Positions 45,062 to 53,793 of a DNA stretch of 64,000 nucleotides are shown in pieces. The position numbers and the translations under genes were made by a program. The notes under the pieces were generated by a model. The model was not told the DNA's origin and did not search any database. It saw only the letters and a program-made list of their open reading frames with translations. The DNA is taken from contig NZ_AP024643.1 of NCBI RefSeq assembly GCF_019977195.1, forward strand, positions 2,790,001 through 2,854,000, written 5' to 3'. Position 1 is the first letter of the stretch. The number at the start of each line of letters is the position of its first letter. The DNA is from Arthrobacter sp. StoSoilA2. GTDB lineage: Bacteria > Actinomycetota > Actinomycetes > Actinomycetales > Micrococcaceae.

Positions 45062-46051
45062 CTAAACAGTGGCCTCGGCCCTGCGGTGGGCCACCTTCTT
45101 GGCCTGCTTCACGAGGTCCGGCTCGCCTTGGCGCAGCCAGGCGTAGAGCGGTGCCGCGATGAAGATGGTCGCTGCCGTTCCTATGAGGATTCCGACGAAC
45201 AGCGCCAGGGAAAGGTCCCGCAGCGTTCCTGCGCCCAACAGTCCGGCCCCGATGAAGAGGATCGCCGCAACCGGAAGGACGGCAACCATCATGGTGTTGA
45301 TGGAGCGGACCAGGGTTTGGTTGACCGCGAGGTTGACCTCTTCACCGAAGGTCCGGCGCGTGGAAGTGGAAATGTCTGCTGTGTTCTCGCGGATCTTGTC
45401 GAAGACCACCACGGTGTCATACAGCGAATAGCTCAGGACTGTCAGGAATCCGATGATGGCCGATGGCGTCACCTCAAAATCACTCAGGGCGTAGACGCCC
45501 GCTGTGGTGAACATCGTGACCAGCATGCCCACCAAGGCAGAGAGTGACATCTTCCAGGTCCGGAAATACAGAGCCATGAGGACAGCTGCGAGGCCAACGA
45601 ACACGACCAGCCCGATGAGTGCCTGACGTGTGACATCCTGGCCCCACGTGGGGCCAACGAAGTTTGATGTGACTTCGTTGTCCGTTACACCGTAAGCGGT
45701 GGTCAGGCCCTCTTTGATGCGGTTGGTCTCGTCATCGGTCAGCTGATCCGTCTGGATCCGCATGGTGTTGCCCGCCACGTTCGCGACACGGGGAACGGCA
45801 CCGGATACGACGTCATGGACAGCCTTTTCGCCCAGGCCTGCATCGGTGGTCTTCACGTTGGAGACCGTGAACTCCGAGCCGCCGCGGAACTCGATGCCGA
45901 GGTTAAAGCCACCCTTCAAAACCGGGATCAGGATGGAAAGGGCCACAGCGACCGCAGCAATGATGAACCAGATTTTCTTGGAATCAACAAAGTTGTAGGA
46001 GCGCTTGCCCGTGTAAAGCTCGTTGCCGAAGGTTGCGAAGCTCGTGGTCAT
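45062..46051 (-). CDS. secF: Protein translocase subunit SecF
   Basis: A 329-residue membrane protein of the SecDF complex, which uses the proton gradient to pull exported proteins through SecYEG. There are six membrane helices. The first periplasmic loop holds FNLGIEFRGGSEFTVSN. The conserved helix-4/5 region is SAIIGFLTVLSYSLYDTVVVFDKIRENTADISTSTRRTF, with LVRSINTMMVAVLPVAAILFIGAGLL after it. The ATG overlaps the secD stop by one base. It is the last gene before the terminator at 45002-45034. Confidence 0.95.
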   Translation of the reverse strand: MTTSFATFGNELYTGKRSYNFVDSKKIWFIIAAVAVALSILIPVLKGGFNLGIEFRGGSEFTVSNVKTTDAGLGEKAVHDVVSGAVPRVANVAGNTMRIQTDQLTDDETNRIKEGLTTAYGVTDNEVTSNFVGPTWGQDVTRQALIGLVVFVGLAAVLMALYFRTWKMSLSALVGMLVTMFTTAGVYALSDFEVTPSAIIGFLTVLSYSLYDTVVVFDKIRENTADISTSTRRTFGEEVNLAVNQTLVRSINTMMVAVLPVAAILFIGAGLLGAGTLRDLSLALFVGILIGTAATIFIAAPLYAWLRQGEPDLVKQAKKVAHRRAEATV

Positions 46052-47802
46052 TACTTCTCCTCCTTGGTGCCGTTGGAAGGACCGGTCAGTTGGCCCTTCT
46101 CGGCGAGGCGCCGTTCGGCGATGGTCATGCGGCGTTCTGCTTCAGCCGCGGCACCTGTATTGCGTGCACGGACAACGGCCGGCTTCTCGGAAGGTGTGCG
46201 GAGGCGTCCGGCTCCCCGATACAACGGAACAGCCCCCAGACGGTCAGGTGAGAGTCCGGAGAACCTGTGGCCTTCGCCAAAGAACTTCGTGCGGGCAAGG
46301 ACCTGCAGCATCGGATGCGTGAACAGGAACACCACGATGAGGTCAGCGACGGCCGTGAGGCCAAGGGTGAACGCGAAGCCACGGACATTGCCGACGGCCA
46401 CGAAATAAAGGACCAACGCTGCCAGCAGGTTCACTGCCTTGGAAGCCAGCACAGTCCGCTTGGCGCGCTTCCAGCCATTCTCGACGGCGGACACGAGCCC
46501 ACGGCCTTCACGAAGTTCATCGCGGATTCGTTCGAAGTAAACGATGAATGAGTCCGCCGTCTGTCCGATGGCCACGATCAGGCCGGCAACACCTGCCAGG
46601 GAAAGGCGGTAGTTTTCAGTCCAACCCAAAATGGCGATGGCGAGGTAGGTCAAGCCACCGGCGACAACCAGGGAAGCGATCGTGACAAAGCCAAGGGCGC
46701 GGTACTGGAACAGCGAGTACACAACCACCAGCAACAGGCCGATGAGGCCGGCCAGCAGGCCGAGCCGGAGCTGATCCCCACCGAGCGTGGCAGAGATCTG
46801 TTCCTGGGACTGGATCTCGAAGGAGATCGGCAAAGCGCCGTAGCGGAGTTGGTCGGACAGCGCCTTTGCAGAGGCCTGGGTGAAGTTACCCGTGATCTGC
46901 GGTTTTCCGTCAGTGATGACAGCAAGGGACCTCGGTGCTGAGATGACCTTGTCATCAAGGACAATGGCGAATTGTGCCTTGGGGTCGTTGCCGCCCTGGG
47001 CAAGGGACGCAGTGTAGAACTGGTTTAGCCGCTCCGTAACTTCCTTGAACTTGGCAGTTGCCTCGGCGTTGAATGTGATGTTCACACCCCAGGAATTTGT
47101 CACCGAGCCCTGTGCGCCCTGGACCTGCGAGAAGGACGAGGAGCTGATGTCCTGGCCTTTGACCTCCACCGGACCAAGGATGTACTTGATGGCGGGCGTC
47201 TTGTCCGTTGCCGGTTCACAAGTCACCAGCGGCTTCGCCGGATCAGAACGGTCCCGCTTCTCGGCGGAAGGGTTGACGCAGTCAAGCGCCTCGAATTCCT
47301 TGTAGACCTCCGGAGTCACCCAGTTGGTGTCGCTCGCGTTGGTGGGCTCTGCAGTGGGCTTGGGCAGCTTGTCATCCGGCGTACGGGATTCGACAGGGAT
47401 GGCAGCAGGATCAGCCGCAGCGATCACCGGACGGAAGTTCATGTCCGCCGACGCCTGGATAAGGTCTCGGGTTTCCTTGGATGGAGTTCCCGGGAGGCTC
47501 ACCACCACGTTCCGCCCCGACTGGGTGCTGATCTCGGCTTCGGCAACACCGGAGCCGTCTACACGCTGCCGGATGATGGCAACTGCCTGGTTGAGTTGTT
47601 CCTCGGTGATCTCGCTGGAACCCTCTACCCGCGGTGCCAGGATCATCTGGGTGCCGCCCTCAAGGTCCAAGGCAAGCTTGGGAGCCCAGCTTGCATGGCC
47701 GGAAATGACTCCGCCAGCCAGGACAGCGGTGAGTACAACGAATATTGCTCCAAGCCAAGTCAGCACCCTGCGGGCTGAGTTTTTGGGGCCGGTCCGTGCC
47801 AT
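46051..47802 (-). CDS. secD: Protein translocase subunit SecD
   Basis: A 583-residue partner of SecF. The first membrane helix is near residue 15, followed by LDLEGGTQMILAPR and a large extracytoplasmic P1 domain. The C-terminal half has five helices with SLAGVAGLIVAIGQTADSFIVYFERIRDELREGR, where homologues often read GxxVDxxI/VxxFERIxEE. GQTADSFIVYFE keeps the functional Asp. A long Lys/Arg-rich C-terminal tail follows. The gap to yajC (114 bases) contains a strong hairpin at 47829-47866. Confidence 0.95.
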   Translation of the reverse strand: MARTGPKNSARRVLTWLGAIFVVLTAVLAGGVISGHASWAPKLALDLEGGTQMILAPRVEGSSEITEEQLNQAVAIIRQRVDGSGVAEAEISTQSGRNVVVSLPGTPSKETRDLIQASADMNFRPVIAAADPAAIPVESRTPDDKLPKPTAEPTNASDTNWVTPEVYKEFEALDCVNPSAEKRDRSDPAKPLVTCEPATDKTPAIKYILGPVEVKGQDISSSSFSQVQGAQGSVTNSWGVNITFNAEATAKFKEVTERLNQFYTASLAQGGNDPKAQFAIVLDDKVISAPRSLAVITDGKPQITGNFTQASAKALSDQLRYGALPISFEIQSQEQISATLGGDQLRLGLLAGLIGLLLVVVYSLFQYRALGFVTIASLVVAGGLTYLAIAILGWTENYRLSLAGVAGLIVAIGQTADSFIVYFERIRDELREGRGLVSAVENGWKRAKRTVLASKAVNLLAALVLYFVAVGNVRGFAFTLGLTAVADLIVVFLFTHPMLQVLARTKFFGEGHRFSGLSPDRLGAVPLYRGAGRLRTPSEKPAVVRARNTGAAAEAERRMTIAERRLAEKGQLTGPSNGTKEEK

Positions 47803-47828
47803 TATCGATCTTCCTTTTATCGCCGGAC

Positions 47829-47866
47829 AGCCGCCGGCGGGCGCTGGTAAGCGTCTGCCGGCGGCT
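47829..47866 (-). repeat. Strong hairpin between yajC and secD
   Basis: AGCCGCCGGC (47829-47838) and GCCGGCGGCT (47857-47866) are perfectly complementary over 10 bp, with an inner CGCT/AGCG stem. The hairpin lies in the yajC-secD spacer with no T-run after it on the minus strand. It may be an mRNA-processing, stability or attenuation element that sets SecDF against YajC levels. Confidence 0.7.
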
Positions 47867-47916
47867 TTCGGCTGCCGTAGAAGTGTCCTTGCGCGGTGTT
47901 GCCGCGACTGACGGTG

Positions 47917-48342
47917 CTAGTTGTCCTTCTTGTCCTCTTTGTTGAGGCGCGCGATGGTTTCGTCCGGCGTCTCAGTCGCAGCCGGGGTCTCATCAGCAAC
48001 GGTCAACGAAGAAGCGTCGTCCGGAACGACGGGGGCTTCCTCTTCAGCCTTTTCGATCACCTTGGTGACGGCCTGGCGGTGAACCGTAGCTTCGTTTCCG
48101 GGAGACAGCTCGATAACAACCTTGTTCTCAGCTTCGTCGATGGACACGATGCGTCCGAAAAGACCGAAGCTGGTCATGACATCGACGCCCGGAGCGAACT
48201 TGGACTGCATCGCAGCCTGCTGCTGCTGGGTCTTCTTGTTGCGGCGGAACATCATGAAGACAAAGAGTCCAAGCATGACGAACAGCAATATGGTCATTGG
48301 ATCCACAGGGAAGTTCCATTCTTTACTTACGTTTTGGTCCAC
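47917..48342 (-). CDS. yajC: Preprotein translocase subunit YajC
   Basis: 141 residues. One membrane helix (MTILLFVMLGLFVFMMF) is followed by RRNKKTQQQQAAMQSKFAPGVDVMTSFGLFGRIVSIDE, the family hallmark, and an acidic Glu/Ala-rich cytoplasmic tail longer than in E. coli. It associates with SecDF. I chose the GTG at 48342, preceded by GGGGA seven bases upstream. A GTG 12 codons later, just before the helix, is possible. The gap 48343-48483 to ruvB shows nothing else. Confidence 0.9.
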   Translation of the reverse strand: MDQNVSKEWNFPVDPMTILLFVMLGLFVFMMFRRNKKTQQQQAAMQSKFAPGVDVMTSFGLFGRIVSIDEAENKVVIELSPGNEATVHRQAVTKVIEKAEEEAPVVPDDASSLTVADETPAATETPDETIARLNKEDKKDN

Positions 48343-48483
48343 GGCAACGTCCCCGGCAGATCCTGCGGCCCGGGAGTAAACCCCGCACAGCAACGCGCTT
48401 CACCGCGAAGCGGGCGCATGGATCAAGGACTCGAACGTGCCGAGCGTCATACCAGTCTAGTGGGAAAAGCTGAATACAGCGTG

Positions 48484-49560
48484 TTAACCGATGGTATCTA
48501 CGCTTTCGGCATGGTTTTCATCCTCGTCAAACAAGGCAAGTGTCTCCTGCCCGAACACGCCCGCCGGTACGGCATAACCAAGGTGTGTCCATGCGGATGC
48601 CATGGCGATACGGCCACGGGGTGTGCGCCCGAGCAGTCCTTCGCGCACCAAGTACGGTTCGGCAACGGTTTCGACAGTCTCCGGCTCCTCACCCACGGCG
48701 ATCGCCAGCGTTGAAAGACCCACCGGTCCTCCATTGAATTTGGTAATCAACGCCTCAAGGACGGCGCGGTCAAGGCGATCCAGTCCCCGTTCATCCACCT
48801 CGTACATATCCAGGGCCGCCGACGCCGAACGCGCGTCGATCTGTTCGATTCCGTGCACAAGGGCCCAGTCGCGGACACGGCGAAGCAAGCGGTTTGCAAT
48901 ACGTGGCGTGCCGCGGGAGCGTCCGGCAATCTCCGTGAATCCGGCGGAGTTAACCTTCAGGTCAAGCAATCCCGCCGAGCGGCGCAGCACGAGTTCGAGT
49001 TCTGCCACAGAGTAGAACTCCAGGTGGCCGGTAAATCCGAACCGGTCCCGCAAAGGGCCCGGCAGAAGCCCGGCGCGCGTGGTTGCACCAACGAGCGTGA
49101 AGGGTGGAAGTTCAAGCGGAATGGCGGTGGCGCCGGCCCCCTTGCCGACCACGATGTCCACACGGAAGTCTTCCATGGCCATGTAGAGCATCTCTTCAGC
49201 CGGGCGGGACATGCGGTGGATTTCGTCAAGGAACAGCACCTCCCCTTCGGACAGCGAGGAAAGAATTGCTGCAAGATCTCCGGCATGCTGGATGGCTGGT
49301 CCGCTGCTGATACGCAGTGGGGCGTTCATCTCCGCGGCAATGATCATGGCAAGGGTGGTCTTGCCCAGACCTGGAGGACCGGAGAGCAGTACGTGGTCAG
49401 CGCTGCGGCCCCGCATCCGCGAAGCTTCAAGCACCAGCGAAAGCTGCTTGCGAACACGGTGCTGGCCAACAAAATCATGCAAGTTTTTGGGCCGGAGGGC
49501 GGCTTCAATGACGCGCTCCTCCGGCTCCTCTCCCCCGGCAACGAGCGATTGCTCAGCCAC
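48484..49560 (-). CDS. ruvB: Holliday junction branch-migration ATPase RuvB
   Basis: A 358-residue AAA+ motor. Walker A is LLSGPPGLGKTTLAMI. Walker B is EVLFLDEIHRMSRPAEE. Sensor/arginine-finger elements are in LPPFTLVGATTRAGLLPGPLRDRFG, and the C-terminal winged helix has LSTLAIAVGEEPETVE and GRTPRGRIA. The GTG start overlaps ruvA by eight bases. The ruvC-ruvA-ruvB order is the actinobacterial standard. Confidence 0.96.
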   Translation of the reverse strand: MAEQSLVAGGEEPEERVIEAALRPKNLHDFVGQHRVRKQLSLVLEASRMRGRSADHVLLSGPPGLGKTTLAMIIAAEMNAPLRISSGPAIQHAGDLAAILSSLSEGEVLFLDEIHRMSRPAEEMLYMAMEDFRVDIVVGKGAGATAIPLELPPFTLVGATTRAGLLPGPLRDRFGFTGHLEFYSVAELELVLRRSAGLLDLKVNSAGFTEIAGRSRGTPRIANRLLRRVRDWALVHGIEQIDARSASAALDMYEVDERGLDRLDRAVLEALITKFNGGPVGLSTLAIAVGEEPETVETVAEPYLVREGLLGRTPRGRIAMASAWTHLGYAVPAGVFGQETLALFDEDENHAESVDTIG

Positions 49561-50197
49561 GGGTACCTACACGGTTTCCGGCGCGCGCGCCGTCCTGCCC
49601 CAGCCAGCGCAATGTGGCCCGCAGGATTTGCGCCACGTTACCGTCATCGGCAAGCTCGGGGGAATCGGCCATTGCTTTGTCGATGCTTCCCGCGGCGTCC
49701 TTCTCGGACCACCCCAGACTGGTCATGGCAGCCACTACCTGGGGCTTCCATTCCACGGTATTGATCACTGCGGGTGCTGTGCCCGTGCCTGTGCCGTGCG
49801 GGACCAGCTTTCCGGCCAGTTCAAGGACTATCCGGCCTGCGACTTTGGGCCCAATGCCCGGGACTTTGGTGAACGCTTTGCCATCGCCGGTGTGCGCAGC
49901 TACGCGGATCGCTTCCGGCTCGTGCACCGCAAGTACGGCCAGAGCCAGCCGTGGCCCGACGCCACTCACACTCAGCAGGACATCGAAGACCTCGCGCTCA
50001 TCATCATCGGCGAAGCCGAACAACGTGAGCGAATCCTCACGGACGATCATGGAAGTGAAGAGCTTCGCCTCGGCGCCTACTTTTAGGTGGCTCAAGGTCT
50101 GCGGCGTTGCGAAGACGCTCATTCCCGCACCGTTGAGGTCGATCACGGCGGTCGACAAGCCAACGTGGGCAACTGTTCCACGGAGAAAACTGATCAA
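49553..50197 (-). CDS. ruvA: Holliday junction-binding protein RuvA
   Basis: A 214-residue tetrameric DNA-junction binder. The N-terminal OB fold is MISFLRGTVAHVGLSTAVIDLNGAGMSVFATPQTL. Two helix-hairpin-helix motifs (VLLSVSGVGPRLALAVLA and FTKVPGIGPKVAGRIVLEL) and the C-terminal RuvB-contact domain follow. The start is TTG, supported by AGGAG about eight bases upstream. It overlaps ruvB, implying coupled synthesis. Confidence 0.95.
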   Translation of the reverse strand: MISFLRGTVAHVGLSTAVIDLNGAGMSVFATPQTLSHLKVGAEAKLFTSMIVREDSLTLFGFADDDEREVFDVLLSVSGVGPRLALAVLAVHEPEAIRVAAHTGDGKAFTKVPGIGPKVAGRIVLELAGKLVPHGTGTGTAPAVINTVEWKPQVVAAMTSLGWSEKDAAGSIDKAMADSPELADDGNVAQILRATLRWLGQDGARAGNRVGTRG

Positions 50198-50266
50198 GAC
50201 CCGGCTCCTGAGGTTAGCGGACTATCCGAACATATCTACGAATACCCTAGCAAGGGCTACCGACAA

Positions 50267-50842
50267 TCAGCGTGCGCGGCGCGCTTTCGCTTCTGCTTCA
50301 GCCCACGCACGTTGCGCGGGGGTGAGCGAATCCTTGCCGGAACCCTGGGGCGCACCCATTCCGCTACCTGCCCGCCAGGCATGCGTCAGGGCAAGGGCAA
50401 GCGCGTCCGCGGCGTCAGCGGGCTTGGGCGGGGCATCGAGCCGGAGGATTTTAGTGACCAATTTAGTGACCGCGTCCTTGTTCGCAGTTCCACTTCCGGT
50501 CACGGCCGCTTTGACTTCGGAGGGCGTGTGCAAGGCGACGGGAATCCCGCGGCGCGCGGCCGCGGCGATGACAACGCCCGAGGCCTGGGCCACGCCCATC
50601 ACAGTGCTGACGTTCATCTGCGAAAAAACGCGCTCGACGGCGACTACGTCCGGCTCATGCAGGTCCAGCCACTCGTCGATGGCCTGCGCGATGACCAAAA
50701 GCCGCTTGTCCAGCGTCAACTCAGCCGACGTCCCCACCACACCAACAGCCACCATGGTGGCCCGGCGGTTCCGCTCGATATCCACTACGCCGATGCCGCA
50801 ACGGGTGAGGCCCGGATCGACTCCCAATACGCGAAGAGTCAA
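50267..50842 (-). CDS. ruvC: Holliday junction endonuclease RuvC
   Basis: A 191-residue RNase H-fold resolvase. The first catalytic Asp is in VLGVDPGLTRCGIGVVD. Then come VAVERVFSQMNVSTVMGVAQASGVVIAAA and the final acidic pair in DAADALALALTHAW. A basic C-terminal tail (AEAEAKARRAR) is present. The TTG start is supported by AGGAAGG upstream. It lies 70 bases before ruvA. Confidence 0.95.
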   Translation of the reverse strand: MTLRVLGVDPGLTRCGIGVVDIERNRRATMVAVGVVGTSAELTLDKRLLVIAQAIDEWLDLHEPDVVAVERVFSQMNVSTVMGVAQASGVVIAAAARRGIPVALHTPSEVKAAVTGSGTANKDAVTKLVTKILRLDAPPKPADAADALALALTHAWRAGSGMGAPQGSGKDSLTPAQRAWAEAEAKARRAR

Positions 50843-50886
50843 GTCCGGGCCTTCCTGGTTGTTGTCAAAAGAGGAGTACTGCCTGC

Positions 50887-51642
50887 CTAATCGGCGTCGA
50901 GGGCAGCCTGCACTTCCTCACTGAAGTCCGCGTTGCTGTAGACGTTCTGGACGTCATCCAGGTCTTCGAGGGCATCCACGAGTTTCATGAATTTCCGGGC
51001 GCCATCAATATCGAGGTCCACCTGCATGGAGGGCACGAATTCGGCTTCATCGGATTCGTACTCGATGCCGGCTTCCTTCAAGGCGTCACGGATGGCCTGC
51101 AGATCAGAGGGCTCGGAATGGACTTCCCAGTTCTCGCCGCTGTCCTTGACTTCCTCTGCGCCGGCGTCCAGGACGGCCATCAGGATGTCGTCCTCGCTCA
51201 GGCCATTCTTTGGCAGCACGACGACGCCCTTGCGGGTGAACAAGTAGCTGACCGAGCCGGGATCTGCAATGGTGCCACCGTTGCGGGAAATCGCGAGTCG
51301 AACCTCCGAAGCCGCACGGTTCTTGTTGTCGGTCAAGCACTCGATCAACAGAGCCGAGCCCTGGGGGCCGCGGGCTTCGTACATGATTTCCGTGTAGTCG
51401 ACCACTTCGCCTGTGAGGCCGGCACCACGTTTGATGGCGCGGTCGATGTTGTCGTTCGGAACCGAGGTCTTCTTCGCCTTGGTAACCGCAAGTTCCAGGC
51501 CTGGGTTGCCGGCGAGGTCCGGGCCGCCCATGCGCGCAGCAACTTCGATGTTCTTGATCAGCTTTGCGAACGACTTTGCACGCCTGCTATCAATGATGGC
51601 TTTCTTGTGCTTGGTAGTCGCCCATTTGGAGTGGCCTGACAT
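50887..51642 (-). CDS. yebC: YebC/PmpR-family protein (TACO1-like)
   Basis: 251 residues. The family start MSGHSKWATTKHKKAIIDSRRAKSFAKLIKNIEVAAR is intact, followed by VPNDNIDRAIKRGAG and YEARGPQGSALLIECLTDNKNR. Members were named as transcriptional regulators. Some YebC family members have been reported to ease ribosome stalling at polyproline, which would fit a genome that also carries efp. It lies between pdxT (4-base gap) and ruvC. Confidence 0.95.
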   Translation of the reverse strand: MSGHSKWATTKHKKAIIDSRRAKSFAKLIKNIEVAARMGGPDLAGNPGLELAVTKAKKTSVPNDNIDRAIKRGAGLTGEVVDYTEIMYEARGPQGSALLIECLTDNKNRAASEVRLAISRNGGTIADPGSVSYLFTRKGVVVLPKNGLSEDDILMAVLDAGAEEVKDSGENWEVHSEPSDLQAIRDALKEAGIEYESDEAEFVPSMQVDLDIDGARKFMKLVDALEDLDDVQNVYSNADFSEEVQAALDAD

Positions 51643-51645
51643 GCT

Positions 51646-52347
51646 TTACGCTTCTCCTCTGATCATTCGAATAAAGAGTTCATGCACGCGCTTCTCACCT
51701 GTGACTTCCGGGTGGAAAGAGGTGGCCAACAGCTGGCCGGAGCGCACTGCAACAATTCTAGCCAATCCGTGCAAAGTGGCGGTGTGGCTGGCATGCTCCG
51801 GATCAACCTGTGCCAGGACTTCGACTCCCGGGCCAACCCGTTCCACCCAGGGTCCACGGATGAAGACCGCGTGCACCGGATCCACGCCGGACTCGCCTGC
51901 GCTGAACTCGAGTCCTTTAAAATCGAGGTCGGTTTCAAAGGACTCGCGCTGCCGCCCAAAGGCATTGCGGCGCACTGTGATGTCCAGTCCACCGAAGGTC
52001 TGCTGGGGGTTTCCGTCCAGATCAGTAGCGGGATCGGCAATCTCGTCGGCAAGCAGAATCATGCCTGCACAAGAGCCGTACACGGGAAGGCCTTCGGCGA
52101 TGCGCTTCCGTAGCGGGTCCGCGAGTTCAAAGATCCTGGAAAGTTTGTCGATCGTGGTGGATTCCCCACCCGGGATGATGAGGCCGTCAACGTCATCCAG
52201 TTCTGCGGGGCGACGGATGCCCACACCCGTGGCGCCCGCGGCTTCCACTGCGTGGATGTGCTCACGGAAGTCGCCTTGGAGGGCCAGTACGCCGATCCGG
52301 AGTCCTGCACCCACGCGTGATGAAGCGTCGGAAAGGGGGTTGGTCAT
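51646..52347 (-). CDS. pdxT: Pyridoxal 5'-phosphate synthase glutaminase subunit PdxT
   Basis: A 233-residue glutaminase feeding ammonia to PdxS. The class I-like triad motifs are LPVYGSCAGMILLADEI (nucleophilic Cys) and ATSFHPEVTGEKRVHELF (His, Glu). LIIPGGESTTI is characteristic. The ATG at 52347 gives a 15-residue non-conserved leader before LRIGVLALQGDFREH. The ribosome site is weak. The partner gene pdxS lies 5.6 kb away on the same strand, which is unusual since the two are commonly adjacent. Confidence 0.94.
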   Translation of the reverse strand: MTNPLSDASSRVGAGLRIGVLALQGDFREHIHAVEAAGATGVGIRRPAELDDVDGLIIPGGESTTIDKLSRIFELADPLRKRIAEGLPVYGSCAGMILLADEIADPATDLDGNPQQTFGGLDITVRRNAFGRQRESFETDLDFKGLEFSAGESGVDPVHAVFIRGPWVERVGPGVEVLAQVDPEHASHTATLHGLARIVAVRSGQLLATSFHPEVTGEKRVHELFIRMIRGEA

Positions 52348-52448
52348 TGGACCATCATAGTGGCCCGGCCCGGCAATCTCCTCCCGGAGGACAGGCGGGA
52401 GTGCCAGCAGGAGGGGCCTCCACGCCAAGTTCCATGCCTTAACTGGGA

Positions 52449-52462
52449 TATATTACAGAGCA
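52449..52462 (+). promoter_or_regulatory. Candidate -10 element for leaderless murT transcription
   Basis: TATATT at 52449-52454 lies exactly seven bases before the murT ATG, the spacing expected if transcription starts at the A of the start codon. There is no Shine-Dalgarno (ACAGAGC precedes the ATG) and no convincing -35. Leaderless mRNAs are common in actinobacteria. The remaining part of the 114-base divergent gap also serves pdxT. Confidence 0.4.
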
Positions 52463-53793
52463 TGTTTTCCTTCAGCGTTCCCCTCGGCAAGCTGGTCCGC
52501 ACACTGTCCCGGCTCCGGGGCGGCGGCTCTGCTTTCCCCGGCCTGGTGGTCGAAAAAATCGATCCCGGTTTCATGCAGAGAACGCTGTCCAGCCTTCCCC
52601 ATGGCGTGGCTGTTGTCAGCGGCACGAACGGAAAAACGACGACCACCAAAATGGTGGTCGAACTGCTGGAAAGCCAGGGCCTGAAGGTCTTCACCAACCG
52701 CACAGGCAGTAACTTCACCCGGGGCGTGGCCGCCTCCCTTCTCGGCGAAGTTGACTGGCGTGGCCGCCTTGACGCCGACGTCGCCATCCTCGAACTCGAC
52801 GAAGCACATGCCGTGCACTTCGTGAACAAGGTGCCGCCGCGTTTCAGCCTCTTGCTGAACGTCCTTCGGGACCAACTTGACCGGTTCGGCGAGATCGACA
52901 AGACGGCCCGTTTGCTCGAACACATTGCACTGAAGACCACAGACACCGTGGTGCTGAACCGTGAAGACCCCCGGGTGGCCCGCATTGCCAACGTCCTTAA
53001 CGTTCCGGGGGCTGTCCACAGTCCCAGCGTCCGCTACTTCGGGCTGGATGAATCACTTCGCAGCACGTTCCCCAACGACGACGACATGCGCACCGCCACC
53101 ACCGGACCGTCGTCCCCGAATACGCCGGCGCCCGGCACCGCGGGTGAGGTGGCTGACGGCCCCGCTGCCGACGTCGTACTCCGCCGTGTGGGTGCCCAGG
53201 ACGCTGACTTTGAATTCGACGGCGAAACAGTCACCACGAGCATGAAGCTGCGGGGTGTCTACAACATCTTCAACGCGGCGGCCGCGCTCTCCCTGGCCAG
53301 GGCGATCCTGGGTACGGGAGCCGTCGACACTCCCAAACTGGTCAAAGCACTTGGTGACGTGGCTCCTGCTTTCGGGCGCGGCGAAAGCCTCACCGTGGAC
53401 GGCCAGCCGTTGGAGCTTGTGCTGGTCAAGAATCCCAGTGGCTTCCGGCTCGGCCTGAAGTCCTTCCCTGCCGGTGGATACGCCACCATGATCGCCATCA
53501 ACGACAACTATGCAGATGGCAGGGATATGTCCTGGCTCTGGGACGTTGACTTCGAATCACTCAGGGAAGATGGCGTCGAGGTCCTTACCGGCGTCCGCGC
53601 CTACGACATGGCCCTGCGATTGCAATACGACGAGGTCCGCTTCGGTACAGTCGAGACCGACATAACCTCGGCGCTCCATGCATTTATCGACGGCTCGCGA
53701 GGCAAGCCCAAGCGGATTTTCTGCACGTACACCGCCATGCTCGCGATCCGTCGCGAACTGGCCAAAATCACCATAGTTGAGGTGGTCTCATGA
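52462..53793 (+). CDS. murT: Lipid II isoglutaminyl synthase subunit MurT
   Basis: A 443-residue Mur-ligase-like subunit that, with GatD, amidates D-glutamate of lipid II. The ATP loop SGTNGKTTTTK (Lys58) and ILELDEAHAVHFV are clear. The C-terminal DUF1727 domain holds AINDNYADGRDMSWLWDVDF, whose Asp complements the GatD active site. Oddity: the Cys4 zinc ribbon known from staphylococcal and pneumococcal MurT is absent. The equivalent region (about 198-238) is an acidic Pro/Ala/Thr linker, and the protein has only one Cys. The ATG at 52462 fits the family start (MFSFSVPLGKLVRTLSRL). Confidence 0.92.
   Translation: MFSFSVPLGKLVRTLSRLRGGGSAFPGLVVEKIDPGFMQRTLSSLPHGVAVVSGTNGKTTTTKMVVELLESQGLKVFTNRTGSNFTRGVAASLLGEVDWRGRLDADVAILELDEAHAVHFVNKVPPRFSLLLNVLRDQLDRFGEIDKTARLLEHIALKTTDTVVLNREDPRVARIANVLNVPGAVHSPSVRYFGLDESLRSTFPNDDDMRTATTGPSSPNTPAPGTAGEVADGPAADVVLRRVGAQDADFEFDGETVTTSMKLRGVYNIFNAAAALSLARAILGTGAVDTPKLVKALGDVAPAFGRGESLTVDGQPLELVLVKNPSGFRLGLKSFPAGGYATMIAINDNYADGRDMSWLWDVDFESLREDGVEVLTGVRAYDMALRLQYDEVRFGTVETDITSALHAFIDGSRGKPKRIFCTYTAMLAIRRELAKITIVEVVS

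Noticed and set aside
43670..45547. A 625-residue plus-strand open frame opposite relA and secF
   Set aside because: It crosses two real genes and the terminator between them, so it cannot be a coding unit.
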